This document shows, piece after piece, positions 24,927-33,722 of a stretch of DNA of 41,594 nt (positions are counted from its first letter, which is position 1; each line of letters opens with the position of its first letter). Location: contig NZ_JANQCH010000004.1 of NCBI RefSeq assembly GCF_024723325.1, positions 1-41,594 of the forward strand. Direction: 5' to 3'. Below the pieces are notes generated by a model. It was not told the DNA's origin, searched no databases, and was given only the letters and a program-made list of their open reading frames with translations. The position numbers and the translations under genes are program-made. Source of the stretch: Agrococcus sp. HG114. GTDB lineage: Bacteria > Actinomycetota > Actinomycetes > Actinomycetales > Microbacteriaceae.

Positions 24927-25127
24927 ATGGACGCGAGCGACGGCACGATCACCCCGGTGGAGCTCTCGCGCGAGCTCGGGATGGACCGCAAGGGCAAGCA
25001 GATCCGTGGCTTCCTGCGCAACCCGACCGACGGGGGCGGGCCGTTCGAGGGCCACGAGATCGGCACCGAGTGGCACCTGACCCCGGAGCAGGCCGAACGC
25101 ATCCGCAAGCACTTCCGCCGCGGCTGA
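24927..25127 (+). CDS. Small conserved-looking protein of unknown function
   Basis: 66 residues, soluble, highly charged (about one third D/E/K/R/H). I do not recognise a named family. The sequence reads like a genuine protein: VELSRELGMDRKGKQIRGFLR looks like a helix-turn-helix segment, and TPEQAERIRKHFRR is a basic amphipathic C-terminal helix, so nucleic-acid binding is possible but unproven. It is separated from the transporter by a hairpin, has its own leaderless-type promoter, and ends 10 bp before the convergent fgd stop. Confidence 0.65.
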   Translation: MDASDGTITPVELSRELGMDRKGKQIRGFLRNPTDGGGPFEGHEIGTEWHLTPEQAERIRKHFRRG

Positions 25128-25137
25128 CCCCGGCCGC

Positions 25138-26133
25138 TCAGGCCCTCGGCGGCAGCAGCGGCAGCACGTCCTCCGCGAACTGCGACAGGAACCGGCGCTG
25201 GTCGTGGCCCGGCCCGTGGAAGACCAGGTGGCGGAACCCGAGGTCGACGTACTGCTGGATCGTCGCGGCCGTCTCCTCGGCGTCGGAGGAGACGATCCAG
25301 CGCTTCGCGACCTGCTCGATCGGCAGCTCGTCGGCCAGCCGCTGCATCTCGGCCGGGTCGTGGATGTTCTGCTTCTGGTCGGGGGTGAGCGACAGCGCCG
25401 CCCAGAACCGCGTGCTCTCGAGCGCCTGCTCGAGGTCGCGGTCGTACGAGACCTTGATCTCGATCATCCGGTCGACGTCCGCGTCGTCCCGGCTGCCGAG
25501 CTCGATGCCCTCCTCGAGGCTCGGCACGATCGTCTCGCGGTAGTAGGCGTCGCCCTTGCCGGAGGTGCAGATGTGGCCGTCCGCGACGCGGCCGGCGTAC
25601 TTCGTCGTCGCGGGGCCGCCTCCGGCGACGTAGACGGGGATGCGCTCGGCCGGCCGGTCATAGATCGTCGCCCCGTGCAGTGAGTAGTACTCGCCCTCGA
25701 ACTCGACGCGCTCGCCGTCCCACAGCGCGCGCATGAGCCGCACCGCCTCGCGCAGGCGCGCGAACCGCTCCTTGAGCTCGGGGTAGGCGACGCCGATCGC
25801 CTGCTCGTTGAGCGCCTCGCCCGTGCCGACGCCGAGGATGAAGCGCCCCGGGTGCACCTGGCCGAGCGTGCCGAACGCCTGGGCGATGACGGCCGGGTGG
25901 TAGCGCAGCGTCGGGGTCAGGACGCTCGTGCCCAGGACGATGCGCTCGGTGCGCTCCGCCGCCATGCCGAGCCACGTGAGCGCGTTGGGCGCGTGGCCGC
26001 CCTCGTGGCGCCAGGGCTGCAGGTGATCGGAGATGAACGCCGAGTCGAAGCCGTGCCGCTCCGCCTCCGCGACCAGCTCGAGCAGCTCTGCCGGCGCGAA
26101 CTGCTCCGCGCTCGCCTTGTATCCGTACCGCAT
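25138..26133 (-). CDS. fgd: F420-dependent glucose-6-phosphate dehydrogenase
   Basis: 331 residues of the LLM superfamily, very close in wording to the Mycobacterium enzyme along its whole length ([55 protein letters not shown]). The residues known from the M. tuberculosis structure are conserved: H37 and W41, E106 in the active site, and K193, K254 and R278 that hold the substrate phosphate. The reaction is glucose 6-phosphate + F420 to 6-phosphogluconolactone + F420H2, the cell's main F420H2 source. It stands divergent to the ABC/regulon cluster, only about 80 bp from its first operator, so F420H2 supply for that cluster is a reasonable idea. Confidence 0.88.
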   Translation of the reverse strand: MRYGYKASAEQFAPAELLELVAEAERHGFDSAFISDHLQPWRHEGGHAPNALTWLGMAAERTERIVLGTSVLTPTLRYHPAVIAQAFGTLGQVHPGRFILGVGTGEALNEQAIGVAYPELKERFARLREAVRLMRALWDGERVEFEGEYYSLHGATIYDRPAERIPVYVAGGGPATTKYAGRVADGHICTSGKGDAYYRETIVPSLEEGIELGSRDDADVDRMIEIKVSYDRDLEQALESTRFWAALSLTPDQKQNIHDPAEMQRLADELPIEQVAKRWIVSSDAEETAATIQQYVDLGFRHLVFHGPGHDQRRFLSQFAEDVLPLLPPRA

Positions 26134-26175
26134 GGGGCCTCCTCGATCGGGTTCTGTAACGCCGACGAAATGCCG

Positions 26176-26204
26176 TCGACATCGACCGCTGCAAGGCTTA
26201 GCAT
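26176..26204 (+). promoter_or_regulatory. Promoter of the ABC transporter unit
   Basis: TCGACA and TAGCAT are separated by exactly 17 nt. The 26-bp regulon operator begins 9 nt after the -10 box, so a bound repressor would cover the transcription start. Confidence 0.6.
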
Positions 26205-26213
26205 GTCACCTAC

Positions 26214-26239
26214 CGAACCTATGGTCCAATGAGTGAACC
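26214..26239 (+). promoter_or_regulatory. Regulon operator, site 1 (palindrome plus direct repeat)
   Basis: CGAACC-TAT-GGTCCA-ATGAG-TGAACC. It has the same half-site order and spacing (6-3-6-5-6) as sites 2 and 3. Its last half-site touches the GGAGG ribosome site of the first ABC permease gene (start 26249). Confidence 0.75.
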
Positions 26240-26248
26240 GGAGGTCTT

Positions 26249-27184
26249 ATGTCGACGACGACGTTGTCCGGGAGGCGGATCCCTGCATCCGCCGAGCCCG
26301 TGAGCGCGCCGCCACGAGGGCGGCGCGGCTGGCCACGGCCCGCGGCGCTGCAGTACCTCGCGATCTCGGTGGGCCTCATCGTCGCGGCAGCGGCCCTCTG
26401 GGAGGGCTACAAGCTGCTCGGCGCGGCGACCGGCGGGAAGATCCCGTTCACCGACCTGCCGCTGCCGATCGCCTCGAGCGACCTCGCGATGCCGCACCTG
26501 TGGACCATCATCGGCGCGCTCGGCGCGCCGGCGTCCAGCGCGACGAGCGAGTCGCTGCTGTCGTACCTGCTCGGCGAGACGAGCGTCACGCTCCGCGAGG
26601 CGGCGTACGGCCTGCTGCTCGGCAGCGGGCTGGGCGTGCTCCTCGCGATCGGGCTGCGCGAGCTGCCGATGGTCTCGCGCGGCGTCATGCCGTGGCTCGT
26701 CGTCTCGCAGACGATCCCGCTCGTCGCGCTCGCACCGATCATCGTGATCTGGGTCGGCGGGCTCGGGCTCCCGAGCTGGGTCGCCGTCACGATCATCTCG
26801 GCCTACCTGTCGTTCTTCCCGGTGACCGTGAACACGCTGCGCGGCCTCAACTCCGCCGATCCGATCCACCTCGAGCTCATGCGCTCCCTCAACGCGTCGC
26901 GGCTGCAGACGCTCACGACGGTCCGCATACCCTCGGCCATCCCGTCGCTCTTCAGCGGGCTGCGGCTCGCCGCCATCGCGAGCGTCATCGGCGCGATCGT
27001 CGGCGAGCTCTCTGCCGGCACGGGGCTCGGCATCGGGCGCGCGATCCTCAGCGCCGCCTACTTCTACTCGACCGGTCCGGAGAAGCTCTTCGCGGCCGTG
27101 CTCGTGGCGTCGCTCGCCGGCGTCGTCTTCGTCCAGATCATCGCGATCGCCGAATCGCTCGTCCTGCGCAGGAGGACCCAATGA
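26249..27184 (+). CDS. ABC transporter permease (SsuC/TauC/ThiX-like), first of two
   Basis: 311 residues with a long cytoplasmic N-terminus and about six membrane helices. The coupling loop is recognisable around ELMRSLNASRLQTLTTVRIPSAIPSLFSGLRLAAIASVIGAIVGEL. This permease type serves importers of sulfonates, nitrate, pyrimidines (HMP) and riboflavin. The operon has a second, different permease gene, a single ATPase and an NMT1/THI5-type binding protein, so the channel should be a heterodimer. GGAGGT sits 3 nt upstream of the ATG. First gene of regulon unit 1. Confidence 0.86.
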   Translation: MSTTTLSGRRIPASAEPVSAPPRGRRGWPRPAALQYLAISVGLIVAAAALWEGYKLLGAATGGKIPFTDLPLPIASSDLAMPHLWTIIGALGAPASSATSESLLSYLLGETSVTLREAAYGLLLGSGLGVLLAIGLRELPMVSRGVMPWLVVSQTIPLVALAPIIVIWVGGLGLPSWVAVTIISAYLSFFPVTVNTLRGLNSADPIHLELMRSLNASRLQTLTTVRIPSAIPSLFSGLRLAAIASVIGAIVGELSAGTGLGIGRAILSAAYFYSTGPEKLFAAVLVASLAGVVFVQIIAIAESLVLRRRTQ

Positions 27185-28008
27185 CCACCAGCCCCACCGA
27201 CACGGGCGTCGCGACGACGACGGCGCCCGCCATCTCGCTGCGCGGCGTCAGCAAGGTCTTCTCGACCTCGAGCGGCCCCGTGCACGCGCTCGACGACATC
27301 ACGCTCGACATCGAGCCCGGCTCGTTCGTCTCGCTCATCGGCCCCTCCGGGTGCGGCAAGAGCACGCTCCTGCGCGTGATCGGCGACCTCATCGACCCCT
27401 CCGAAGGCGTCGTCGAGGTGCACGGGCGCAGCGCCGCCGCCGCCCGCAAGGCACGCGACTACGGCATGGTGTTCCAGCAGGCCGGGCTCATGGACTGGCG
27501 CACCGTGCGCCGCAACATCGAGCTGCCGCTGCAGGTGCAGGGCGTCGGTCGCGACGAGCGCCGCGCGAAGGCGCGGCAGATGCTCAAGCTCGTCAAGCTC
27601 GAGCAGTTCGAGCACCACCGCCCGCGGCAGCTCTCCGGCGGCATGCAGCAGCGCGTCGCGATCGCCCGCGCCCTCTCCTTCCAGCCGAGGGTGCTGCTGA
27701 TGGACGAGCCGCTCGGCGCCCTCGACGAGATGACGCGCGAGCACATGCAGCGCGAGCTGCTCGGCATCTACCAGGCCACCGGCACGACGGTCGTGTTCGT
27801 CACGCACTCCGTCTCCGAGGCGACGTTCCTGTCGACCGACGTGATCGTGATGTCGCCCCGCCCCGGCCGCATCGCCGAGCACCTCAAGATCGACCTGCCG
27901 GCGTACCGCAACGACGAGACGCGCATCAGCGAGCAGTACTTCGCCGAGGAGGCGAAGGTGCGGGCATCGCTCCACAGCGTGCTCGACGAGTCCCGGCGCG
28001 CAGCATGA
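27181..28008 (+). CDS. ABC transporter ATPase (SsuB/TauB/ThiZ-like)
   Basis: 275 residues. Walker A is GPSGCGKS (about residues 56-63), the Q-loop FQQAGLMDWRTV, the signature LSGGMQQRVAIARAL, Walker B LLMDEPLGALD and the switch histidine FVTHSVSEA. All catalytic motifs are intact. The start overlaps the upstream permease stop (ATGA), and its own stop overlaps the next permease start. It powers the heterodimeric importer of this unit. Confidence 0.9.
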   Translation: MTTSPTDTGVATTTAPAISLRGVSKVFSTSSGPVHALDDITLDIEPGSFVSLIGPSGCGKSTLLRVIGDLIDPSEGVVEVHGRSAAAARKARDYGMVFQQAGLMDWRTVRRNIELPLQVQGVGRDERRAKARQMLKLVKLEQFEHHRPRQLSGGMQQRVAIARALSFQPRVLLMDEPLGALDEMTREHMQRELLGIYQATGTTVVFVTHSVSEATFLSTDVIVMSPRPGRIAEHLKIDLPAYRNDETRISEQYFAEEAKVRASLHSVLDESRRAA

Positions 28009-28832
28009 CCGCCACGACCGCGATCTCGCTGCCCGCCCTCCGAGGCGCGGGAGCGGCGACCACGCGATCCGCGCTCGCGCAGGCAGTGCCCCCGCTCGTG
28101 GTGGGCGCGCTCGCGCTCGTCGCGTGGGAGGCGCTCGTGCGCGTGCTCTCCATCCCCGCCTTCCTGCTCCCCGCGCCCAGCGCGATCGTCGCGACGCTCG
28201 TGACCGACGTCGGGTTGATCCTCTCGGCCGCGCAGGTGACGACCGCCGCCGTCCTCGGCGGCATGGCGCTCGGCTCCATCGCCGGCATCGTCGCCGCGTT
28301 CGTCGTGAGCCTCTTCGAGCGCGCGGCCAGCACGATCCTCGTGCTCGTCGCGATCCTCAGCTGCGCCCCCGTCGTCGCGCTCGCGCCGATCTTCAACCAG
28401 TGGTTCGGCGCATCCAACCTCATGTCGAAGATCGCCGTCGCGGGCATCATGGTGTTCTTCCCCGTCATGGTGAACACGACGCGGGGCCTCCTGCGGGTCG
28501 ACCCGCTGCACCGCGAGCTCATGCTCTCGCTCTCGGCGTCGCCGCTGCAGCTCATGCTGTTCGTCCGGATCCCGGGCGCCCTGCCCGCGCTCTTCGACGG
28601 GCTCAAGATCGGGGCGACGCTGTCGGTGATCGGCATCATCGTCGCCGAGTACTTCGGCGGCACCGCGAACGCGCTCGGCGTGCTCATCGCCAACACCGCC
28701 GCCCTCTCGCAGTTCGAGCAGACCTGGGCCGCCGTCGCCGCGGCCAGCGCGCTCGGGCTCGCCCTCTACGCCCTCGTGCTGCTGCTCGAGCGCGTCGCCA
28801 TGCCCTGGCACCACGCCATGAATCGAACCTGA
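28005..28832 (+). CDS. ABC transporter permease (SsuC/TauC/ThiX-like), second
   Basis: 275 residues, about six membrane helices. The family coupling loop is ELMLSLSASPLQLMLFVRIPGALPALFDGLKIGATLSVIGIIVAEYFGG. It is related to the first permease of this operon but clearly distinct, which supports a heterodimeric channel. ATGA overlap with the ATPase gene. Ligand inferred only from the binding protein and neighbouring catabolic genes. Confidence 0.87.
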   Translation: MTATTAISLPALRGAGAATTRSALAQAVPPLVVGALALVAWEALVRVLSIPAFLLPAPSAIVATLVTDVGLILSAAQVTTAAVLGGMALGSIAGIVAAFVVSLFERAASTILVLVAILSCAPVVALAPIFNQWFGASNLMSKIAVAGIMVFFPVMVNTTRGLLRVDPLHRELMLSLSASPLQLMLFVRIPGALPALFDGLKIGATLSVIGIIVAEYFGGTANALGVLIANTAALSQFEQTWAAVAAASALGLALYALVLLLERVAMPWHHAMNRT

Positions 28833-28844
28833 GGAGGTTCACCC

Positions 28845-29990
28845 GTGAATGCACCCCGCAACCGCCGCGGCCGCAGCGTCGCCCTGCTCGCCGCCGCTGC
28901 CCTCGCCCTCACCGCGTGCTCCGGCATGGGCGGCGAGCAGCCTCCCAGTCGTGCGGCCGCCACGAACGCCGAGTGCGAGACGGTCGACAGCGTCACCGTC
29001 GTGCTGCAGTGGGTCGCGCAGGCCCAGTTCGCCGGCTACTACGCCGCGCAGGAGCTCGGCCACTACGCCGACGCGTGCCTCGAGGTCACCATCCAGGAGG
29101 GCGGCACGAACGTCGTGCCGCAGCAGGTGCTCGCCTCCGGCAACGCCGAGTTCGCGGTGAGCCACGTCGTCAAGAGCATGGTCGCGCGCAACCAGGGCGC
29201 CGACATCGTCAACATCGGCCAGGTGTTCGAGCGCGGCGGCTACCTGCAGGTCGCGTGGGCCGACTCGGGCATCGACTCGCTCGAGGACCTCCGGGGCACC
29301 CGCATGGGGTCGTGGGGCGGCGGCAACGAGCTCGTGCTCTACGGGGCGCTGCGCGACATCGGCATCGAGCCGACGCAGGAGATCGAGATCCTCCAGCAGC
29401 CGTTCGACATGTCGATGCTGCTCAACCGCGAGGTCGACAGCGTGCAGGCCAAGGGCTACAACGAGCTCGCGCAGCTGCTCGAGACCGCAGACCCCGCGAC
29501 CGGCGAGCTCTACACGATCGACGACTTCTCGATCATCGACCTGCAGGCCGAGGGCTACTCCGTGCTCGAGGACAGCATCTACGCGCGCGAGAGCTGGCTC
29601 GCCCAGGAGGGCAACGAGGACATCGCGACGCGCTTCCTCGCCGCGACCTACAAGGGCTGGACGGAGTGCCGGGACGACGCCGACGCGTGCGTCGACCTCG
29701 TGCTCCAGCAGGGGAGCGCGCTCGGCACGAGCCACCAGCAGTGGATGATGAACGAGATCAACGCGCTCATCTGGCCCTCGACGAACGGCATCGGCCGGCT
29801 CGACGAGGCCGCGTGGGATCGCTCGATCCAGTTCGCGCTCGACGGCGGCGTGCTCGAGGCGGCGCCGGAGGGCGGCTACCGCACCGACCTCACCGAGGCC
29901 GCGCTCGCGCTCGTGGAGGCCGACGGCGTCGACATCTCCGGCGCCGACTGGCAGCGCGCCGAGGTCGAGCTCGTCGAGGGCGGCCGCTGA
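28845..29990 (+). CDS. NMT1/THI5-type ABC substrate-binding lipoprotein
   Basis: 381 residues. A signal peptide with lipobox LTAC makes C25 the lipidated residue. The mature part begins with VVLQWVAQAQFAGYYAAQELGHY, the block shared by binding proteins for pyrimidine precursors of thiamine (ThiY), riboflavin (RibY) and related ring compounds. GSWGGGNEL marks the hinge-side ligand loop. It should capture a small heterocycle outside the cell for the two permeases and ATPase encoded before it. GTG at 28845 is fixed by AGGAGG 7 nt upstream. The ligand is unknown; a pyrimidine- or hydantoin-like ring would suit the regulon. Confidence 0.85.
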   Translation: MNAPRNRRGRSVALLAAAALALTACSGMGGEQPPSRAAATNAECETVDSVTVVLQWVAQAQFAGYYAAQELGHYADACLEVTIQEGGTNVVPQQVLASGNAEFAVSHVVKSMVARNQGADIVNIGQVFERGGYLQVAWADSGIDSLEDLRGTRMGSWGGGNELVLYGALRDIGIEPTQEIEILQQPFDMSMLLNREVDSVQAKGYNELAQLLETADPATGELYTIDDFSIIDLQAEGYSVLEDSIYARESWLAQEGNEDIATRFLAATYKGWTECRDDADACVDLVLQQGSALGTSHQQWMMNEINALIWPSTNGIGRLDEAAWDRSIQFALDGGVLEAAPEGGYRTDLTEAALALVEADGVDISGADWQRAEVELVEGGR

Positions 29991-29991
29991 C

Positions 29992-30849
29992 GTGCGCACC
30001 ACGGCATCCGCCATCCGAGTCGCCTGCGCGCAGACGGACCCGGTGCTCGGCGACATCGAGGCGAGCACCGCCGCGACCGTCGAGGCCATCCGCGCCGCGG
30101 CCGACGAGGGGGCGGATGTCGTGGTGCTGCCCGAGTGCGCGTCCTCCGGCTGGGCGTTCCACGACCAGGCGGAGGCGCGCGCCGCGGCGCAGCGGGTCGA
30201 CGGACCCACGATCCGCGCGTGGCACGCCGAGGCGCGATCGCGCGACCTCTGGGTGTGCGGCGGATTCGCCGAGCTCGGCGACGACGGCTTCGTCTACAAC
30301 TCCGCCGCACTCGTCTCGCCCGACGGCGTCGCATCCGTCTACCGCAAGGTGCACCTCTGGAACACGGAGCACGACGCCTTCACCCCGGGCGATCGCGGCT
30401 TCCCCGTGGTCGAGACGCCGTTCGGCCGCGTCGGCATGCTCATCTGCTACGACGCGTGGATCCCCGAGAGCTTCCGCTCGCTCGGCCTGCAGGGCGCCGA
30501 CCTCGTGCTCGCGCCGAGCGACTGGGTGCCGAACCCCAGGCAGCCCGCTGGCCTGCCGCCCTCGGCGCACATCGTCACGATGGCGGGCGCGCAGGCCAAC
30601 CAGTGCTACGTCGCCTCGGCCAGCCGCGTCGGGACCGAGCGCGGCACGACCTTCATCGGCGCGAGCATCATCGTCGATCCGTTCGGCTGGCCGCTCGCGC
30701 GCCCCGGCACGGACGGAGTCGACGTCATCTGGGCCGACATCGATCCCCTCGGCACGCGCGCCGCCCGCCTCGCCGATCCGTTCAACCGGCCGCTCGGCGA
30801 TCGGCGGGCGGATGCCTACGCCCCCGGCATGGAGGATGCACGACGATGA
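29992..30849 (+). CDS. Nitrilase-superfamily carbon-nitrogen hydrolase
   Basis: 285 residues. The catalytic triad is present: E48 (VVLPE), K119 (VYRKVHLW) and C152 (MLICYDAWIPE). Members hydrolyse amides, nitriles or N-carbamoyl compounds. It begins one base after the binding-protein stop, so its product is made together with the importer and probably works on the imported compound or its first product. A second CN-hydrolase of the regulon (40585) has a different active-site context, so the two are unlikely to be redundant. Substrate unknown. Confidence 0.85.
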   Translation: MRTTASAIRVACAQTDPVLGDIEASTAATVEAIRAAADEGADVVVLPECASSGWAFHDQAEARAAAQRVDGPTIRAWHAEARSRDLWVCGGFAELGDDGFVYNSAALVSPDGVASVYRKVHLWNTEHDAFTPGDRGFPVVETPFGRVGMLICYDAWIPESFRSLGLQGADLVLAPSDWVPNPRQPAGLPPSAHIVTMAGAQANQCYVASASRVGTERGTTFIGASIIVDPFGWPLARPGTDGVDVIWADIDPLGTRAARLADPFNRPLGDRRADAYAPGMEDARR

Positions 30850-30894
30850 GGAGCAGGCGGCAGCACCGCGCCGCCCGTCACCTTGCGTACGGAA

Positions 30895-30920
30895 TGAACC
30901 GATGGTTCACTGGATGAACT
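30895..30920 (+). promoter_or_regulatory. Regulon operator, site 2 (palindrome plus direct repeat)
   Basis: TGAACC-GAT-GGTTCA-CTGGA-TGAACT. The first two half-sites form a perfect palindrome. It lies 94 nt upstream of the NCS1 permease start. A clear -35/-10 pair like that of sites 1 and 3 is not visible here. Confidence 0.75.
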
Positions 30921-31014
30921 GAGGTGCGCGAGCCACCGCTCGGAGCCTCCCCCCAAAGCGATGGCGCTGCGGCCGCATGTCCGGCGCCGGAACCGACCGA
31001 GGAAGGTCTCGACC

Positions 31015-32604
31015 ATGAGCAACGCCGTCGAGGTGCAGCGCAGCACCGACGCCGCCGCCGATCCCGAGCTCGCCGCCGAGCGCGAGATCGAGCAGAGCGC
31101 CTACAGCAACGAGGATCTGCGGCCCGTGCCCAAGGCCAAGCGCACCTGGCACACCTACAACTACGCCGCGCTCTGGATGAGCATCGCGCACGGCATCCCC
31201 ACGTACTACCTCGCATCCGGCCTCATCGACATGGGGATGAGCTGGGTGCAGGCCGTCGGCATCATCGCGCTCGGCAACCTCATCGTCACCGTCCCGCTCC
31301 TGCTGAACAGCCACGCTGGCACGAAGTACGGCATCCCGTTCCCCGTGTTCGCCCGGGCGGCCTTCGGCCTCCGCGGCGCGAACGTGCCCGCGCTCATCCG
31401 CGCGATCTCCGCGTGCGGCTGGTTCGGCATCCAGACGTGGGTCGGCGGCCAGGCGATCTACACGCTCATGGGCGTGATCCTGGGCGACGGGTGGCGGCTC
31501 GCGGCCGAGATGGGCGGTCAGCCCTGGACCGTGTGGCTGTCGTTCGGGATCTTCTGGCTCATCCAGATGGCGCTCGTGCTCCGCGGCATCGAGTCGATCC
31601 GGCAGCTCGAGAACTGGGCTGCGCCGCTCATCCTCATCGTCGCGGGCGTGCTGCTCGTGTGGGTCATGACCCTCGCGGGCGGGCTCGGCCCGATCGCCTC
31701 CGCGCCCTCGTCGCTCGGCTGGGGCCCGGAGTTCTGGAGCATCTTCCCCGGCGCGCTCATGGGGATGATCGCGTTCTACGCGACGATGTCGGTCAACATC
31801 TCGGACTTCACGCGCTTCGCGAAGAGCCAGAAGGCGCAGATGGTCGGCCAAGCCTCGGCGCTCACGCCCACCGTCGCGCTCTTCACGACCATGGGCGCGC
31901 TCACGACCTCGGCGACCGTCGAGGTGTGGGGCGAGGCCATCTGGGATCCGGTCGAGCTCGTCGGCATGATCCCGAACATCGCCGCCGTGCTGTTCGCGAT
32001 GCTGTGCATCATCGTCGCGACCGTCGCCGTGAACGTCGCCGCCAACACCGTCGGCCCCGCCTACGACTTCTCGAACGCCTTCCCGCGCGTCGTGACGTTC
32101 AAGATCGGCGGCCTCATCACCGGCGTCATCGCGATCCTCATGCAGCCGTGGAACCTGCTCGCGAGCTCCGACCTCTACATCTTCGTGTGGCTCGGCATGA
32201 CCGGCACGTTCCTCGGCTCGGTCGCCGGCATCCTCGTCGCCGAGTACTGGCTCATCCGCCGTCGGCACCTCGCCGTCGACGAGCTGTACTCGCCGACCGG
32301 CCGGTACTGGTACCGCGGCGGATTCAACTGGCGCGCGCTCGCCGCGATGGCCGTCGCCCTCGTGCTCTCGGTCGGCGGGGCCCACTCGGCCGCAGGCGGG
32401 CCCTTCCCCGAGGATGGGCTCATCGCGCTGCTGCGCCCGCTCTACGACTACAACTGGCTCGTCGCCTTCACCGTCGGCCTCCTCGTGCACTGGGCGCTCG
32501 CCCGGCTCGCGCCCGCCGACTCGCACCGCATCGACGCGGCCGAGCGCCGCACGACCGCCCCGACCACCGCATCCGCCCCCGAGCCCCAGGAGGCCCACGC
32601 ATGA
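31015..32604 (+). CDS. NCS1-family permease (cytosine/allantoin/hydantoin type)
   Basis: 529 residues, twelve predicted membrane helices, close to NCS1 length. Family blocks include LRPVPKAKRTWHTYNYAALWM at the N-terminus, the GIPFPVFARAAFGLRGAN substrate loop, and ATMSVNISDFTRFAKS. NCS1 proteins import nucleobases, allantoin or hydantoins with Na+ or H+; Mhp1 (benzyl-hydantoin) is the structural model. ATG at 31015 has GAGGAAGG upstream; an in-frame ATG at 30961 lacks one. First gene of regulon unit 2, whose dihydropyrimidinase-type enzyme fits a hydantoin- or pyrimidine-like cargo. Confidence 0.87.
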   Translation: MSNAVEVQRSTDAAADPELAAEREIEQSAYSNEDLRPVPKAKRTWHTYNYAALWMSIAHGIPTYYLASGLIDMGMSWVQAVGIIALGNLIVTVPLLLNSHAGTKYGIPFPVFARAAFGLRGANVPALIRAISACGWFGIQTWVGGQAIYTLMGVILGDGWRLAAEMGGQPWTVWLSFGIFWLIQMALVLRGIESIRQLENWAAPLILIVAGVLLVWVMTLAGGLGPIASAPSSLGWGPEFWSIFPGALMGMIAFYATMSVNISDFTRFAKSQKAQMVGQASALTPTVALFTTMGALTTSATVEVWGEAIWDPVELVGMIPNIAAVLFAMLCIIVATVAVNVAANTVGPAYDFSNAFPRVVTFKIGGLITGVIAILMQPWNLLASSDLYIFVWLGMTGTFLGSVAGILVAEYWLIRRRHLAVDELYSPTGRYWYRGGFNWRALAAMAVALVLSVGGAHSAAGGPFPEDGLIALLRPLYDYNWLVAFTVGLLVHWALARLAPADSHRIDAAERRTTAPTTASAPEPQEAHA

Positions 32605-33722
32605 AGACGCAGGCAGCAGTGATCCTCGAGACCGGTCAGGACTGGACGGTGCGCGAGATCGACCTCGCGCCGCCGCAGGCCGGCGAGGTGCTCGTCGAGT
32701 TCACCCACGCGGGGCTGTGCTTCTCGGACGAGCACCTGCGCGACGGCAACCTCGGCGCGCTCCCCGCGGTCGGCGGGCACGAGGGCGCCGGGATCGTGCG
32801 CGAGGTCGGGCCGGGCGTGACCGGCCTCGAGCCGGGCGACCACGTCGCGGCGTCGTTCGTGCCCACGTGCGGGCAGTGCGACTGGTGCGTGACCGGTCGC
32901 TCGAACCTCTGCGAGCAGGCGGCGAACGACCCGGACAGCACCGACACGAGCGGCCACCGCTTCTCGATCGACGGCGAGCCCGTGCCCGCGAACTGCGGGC
33001 TCGGCACCTTCGCCCGGTTCTCCGTGGTGCGCGCGAACACCGTCATCAAGGTGAGCAAGGACGTGCCGCTCGCAGCCGTCGCCGTCGCGAGCTGCGGTGT
33101 GCTGACCGGCTTCGGCGCGGCCGTGCATGCCGGGAAGGTCACGGCGGGCGACGTCGTGCTCGTGCTCGGAGCGGGCGGCGTCGGCGTCAACGCGGTGCAG
33201 GGCGCGCGCATCGCGGGTGCTCGCGACGTGGTCGTCGTCGACAGCAATCCGGTCAAGCTCGAGACCGCGCGCGAGTTCGGCGCGACCTCCGCCTTCGAGT
33301 CGATGGCGGATGCGGTGGCGCACGTCCAGCGCGTCCATCCCGTCGCGTCCGGGGCCGACGTGGTCATCGTCGCGACCGGCAACACGACCGAGGGCGTCGT
33401 GACCGCCGCCTACTCGGCGCTCGGCAAGGGCGGCACGCTCGTGCTCGCCGGCATGTCGCAGGACGTCATGGAGAAGAACATCCACCTCGCCGGCACGCAG
33501 CTCATCTTCAAGGAGCAGACGATCCGCGGCACGATCTTCGGCTCCTCGAACCCGCGCCACGACATCCCGATGATCCTGGACCTCTACGCGCGGGGCGTGC
33601 TCAAGCTCGACGAGCTCGTGTCGCGGCAGTACTCGCTCGACGAGATCAACCGCGGCTTCGAGGACCTGCGCACCGGCAAGAACCTGCGAGGCGTGCTCGC
33701 GCACGCGGGAAGCGAGGCATGA
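32601..33722 (+). CDS. Zinc alcohol dehydrogenase, NDMA-dependent-like
   Basis: 373 residues, medium-chain dehydrogenase. Catalytic zinc ligands are C40 and H60 with E61; the structural zinc loop has C90, C93, C96 and C104. The Rossmann motif is GAGGVG. The wording (GLCFSDEHLRDG, QLIFKEQTIRGTIFGSSNPRHDIP) resembles the NDMA-dependent alcohol dehydrogenases of Actinobacteria, which hold their nicotinamide cofactor tightly and are linked to mycofactocin in other genomes; no mycofactocin gene is in this window. ATG overlaps the permease stop. With the aldehyde dehydrogenase encoded next it could oxidise an alcohol to an acid. Confidence 0.82.
   Translation: MKTQAAVILETGQDWTVREIDLAPPQAGEVLVEFTHAGLCFSDEHLRDGNLGALPAVGGHEGAGIVREVGPGVTGLEPGDHVAASFVPTCGQCDWCVTGRSNLCEQAANDPDSTDTSGHRFSIDGEPVPANCGLGTFARFSVVRANTVIKVSKDVPLAAVAVASCGVLTGFGAAVHAGKVTAGDVVLVLGAGGVGVNAVQGARIAGARDVVVVDSNPVKLETAREFGATSAFESMADAVAHVQRVHPVASGADVVIVATGNTTEGVVTAAYSALGKGGTLVLAGMSQDVMEKNIHLAGTQLIFKEQTIRGTIFGSSNPRHDIPMILDLYARGVLKLDELVSRQYSLDEINRGFEDLRTGKNLRGVLAHAGSEA

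Noticed and set aside
28124-30922. Long plus-strand open frame across the permease, binding protein and CN-hydrolase genes
   Set aside because: It runs out of frame through three clear genes, and its translation is arginine-rich nonsense.
30961-31014. Upstream ATG start for the NCS1 permease
   Set aside because: No ribosome site, and the 18 added residues are arginine-rich and not typical of the family; ATG 31015 has GAGGAAGG.
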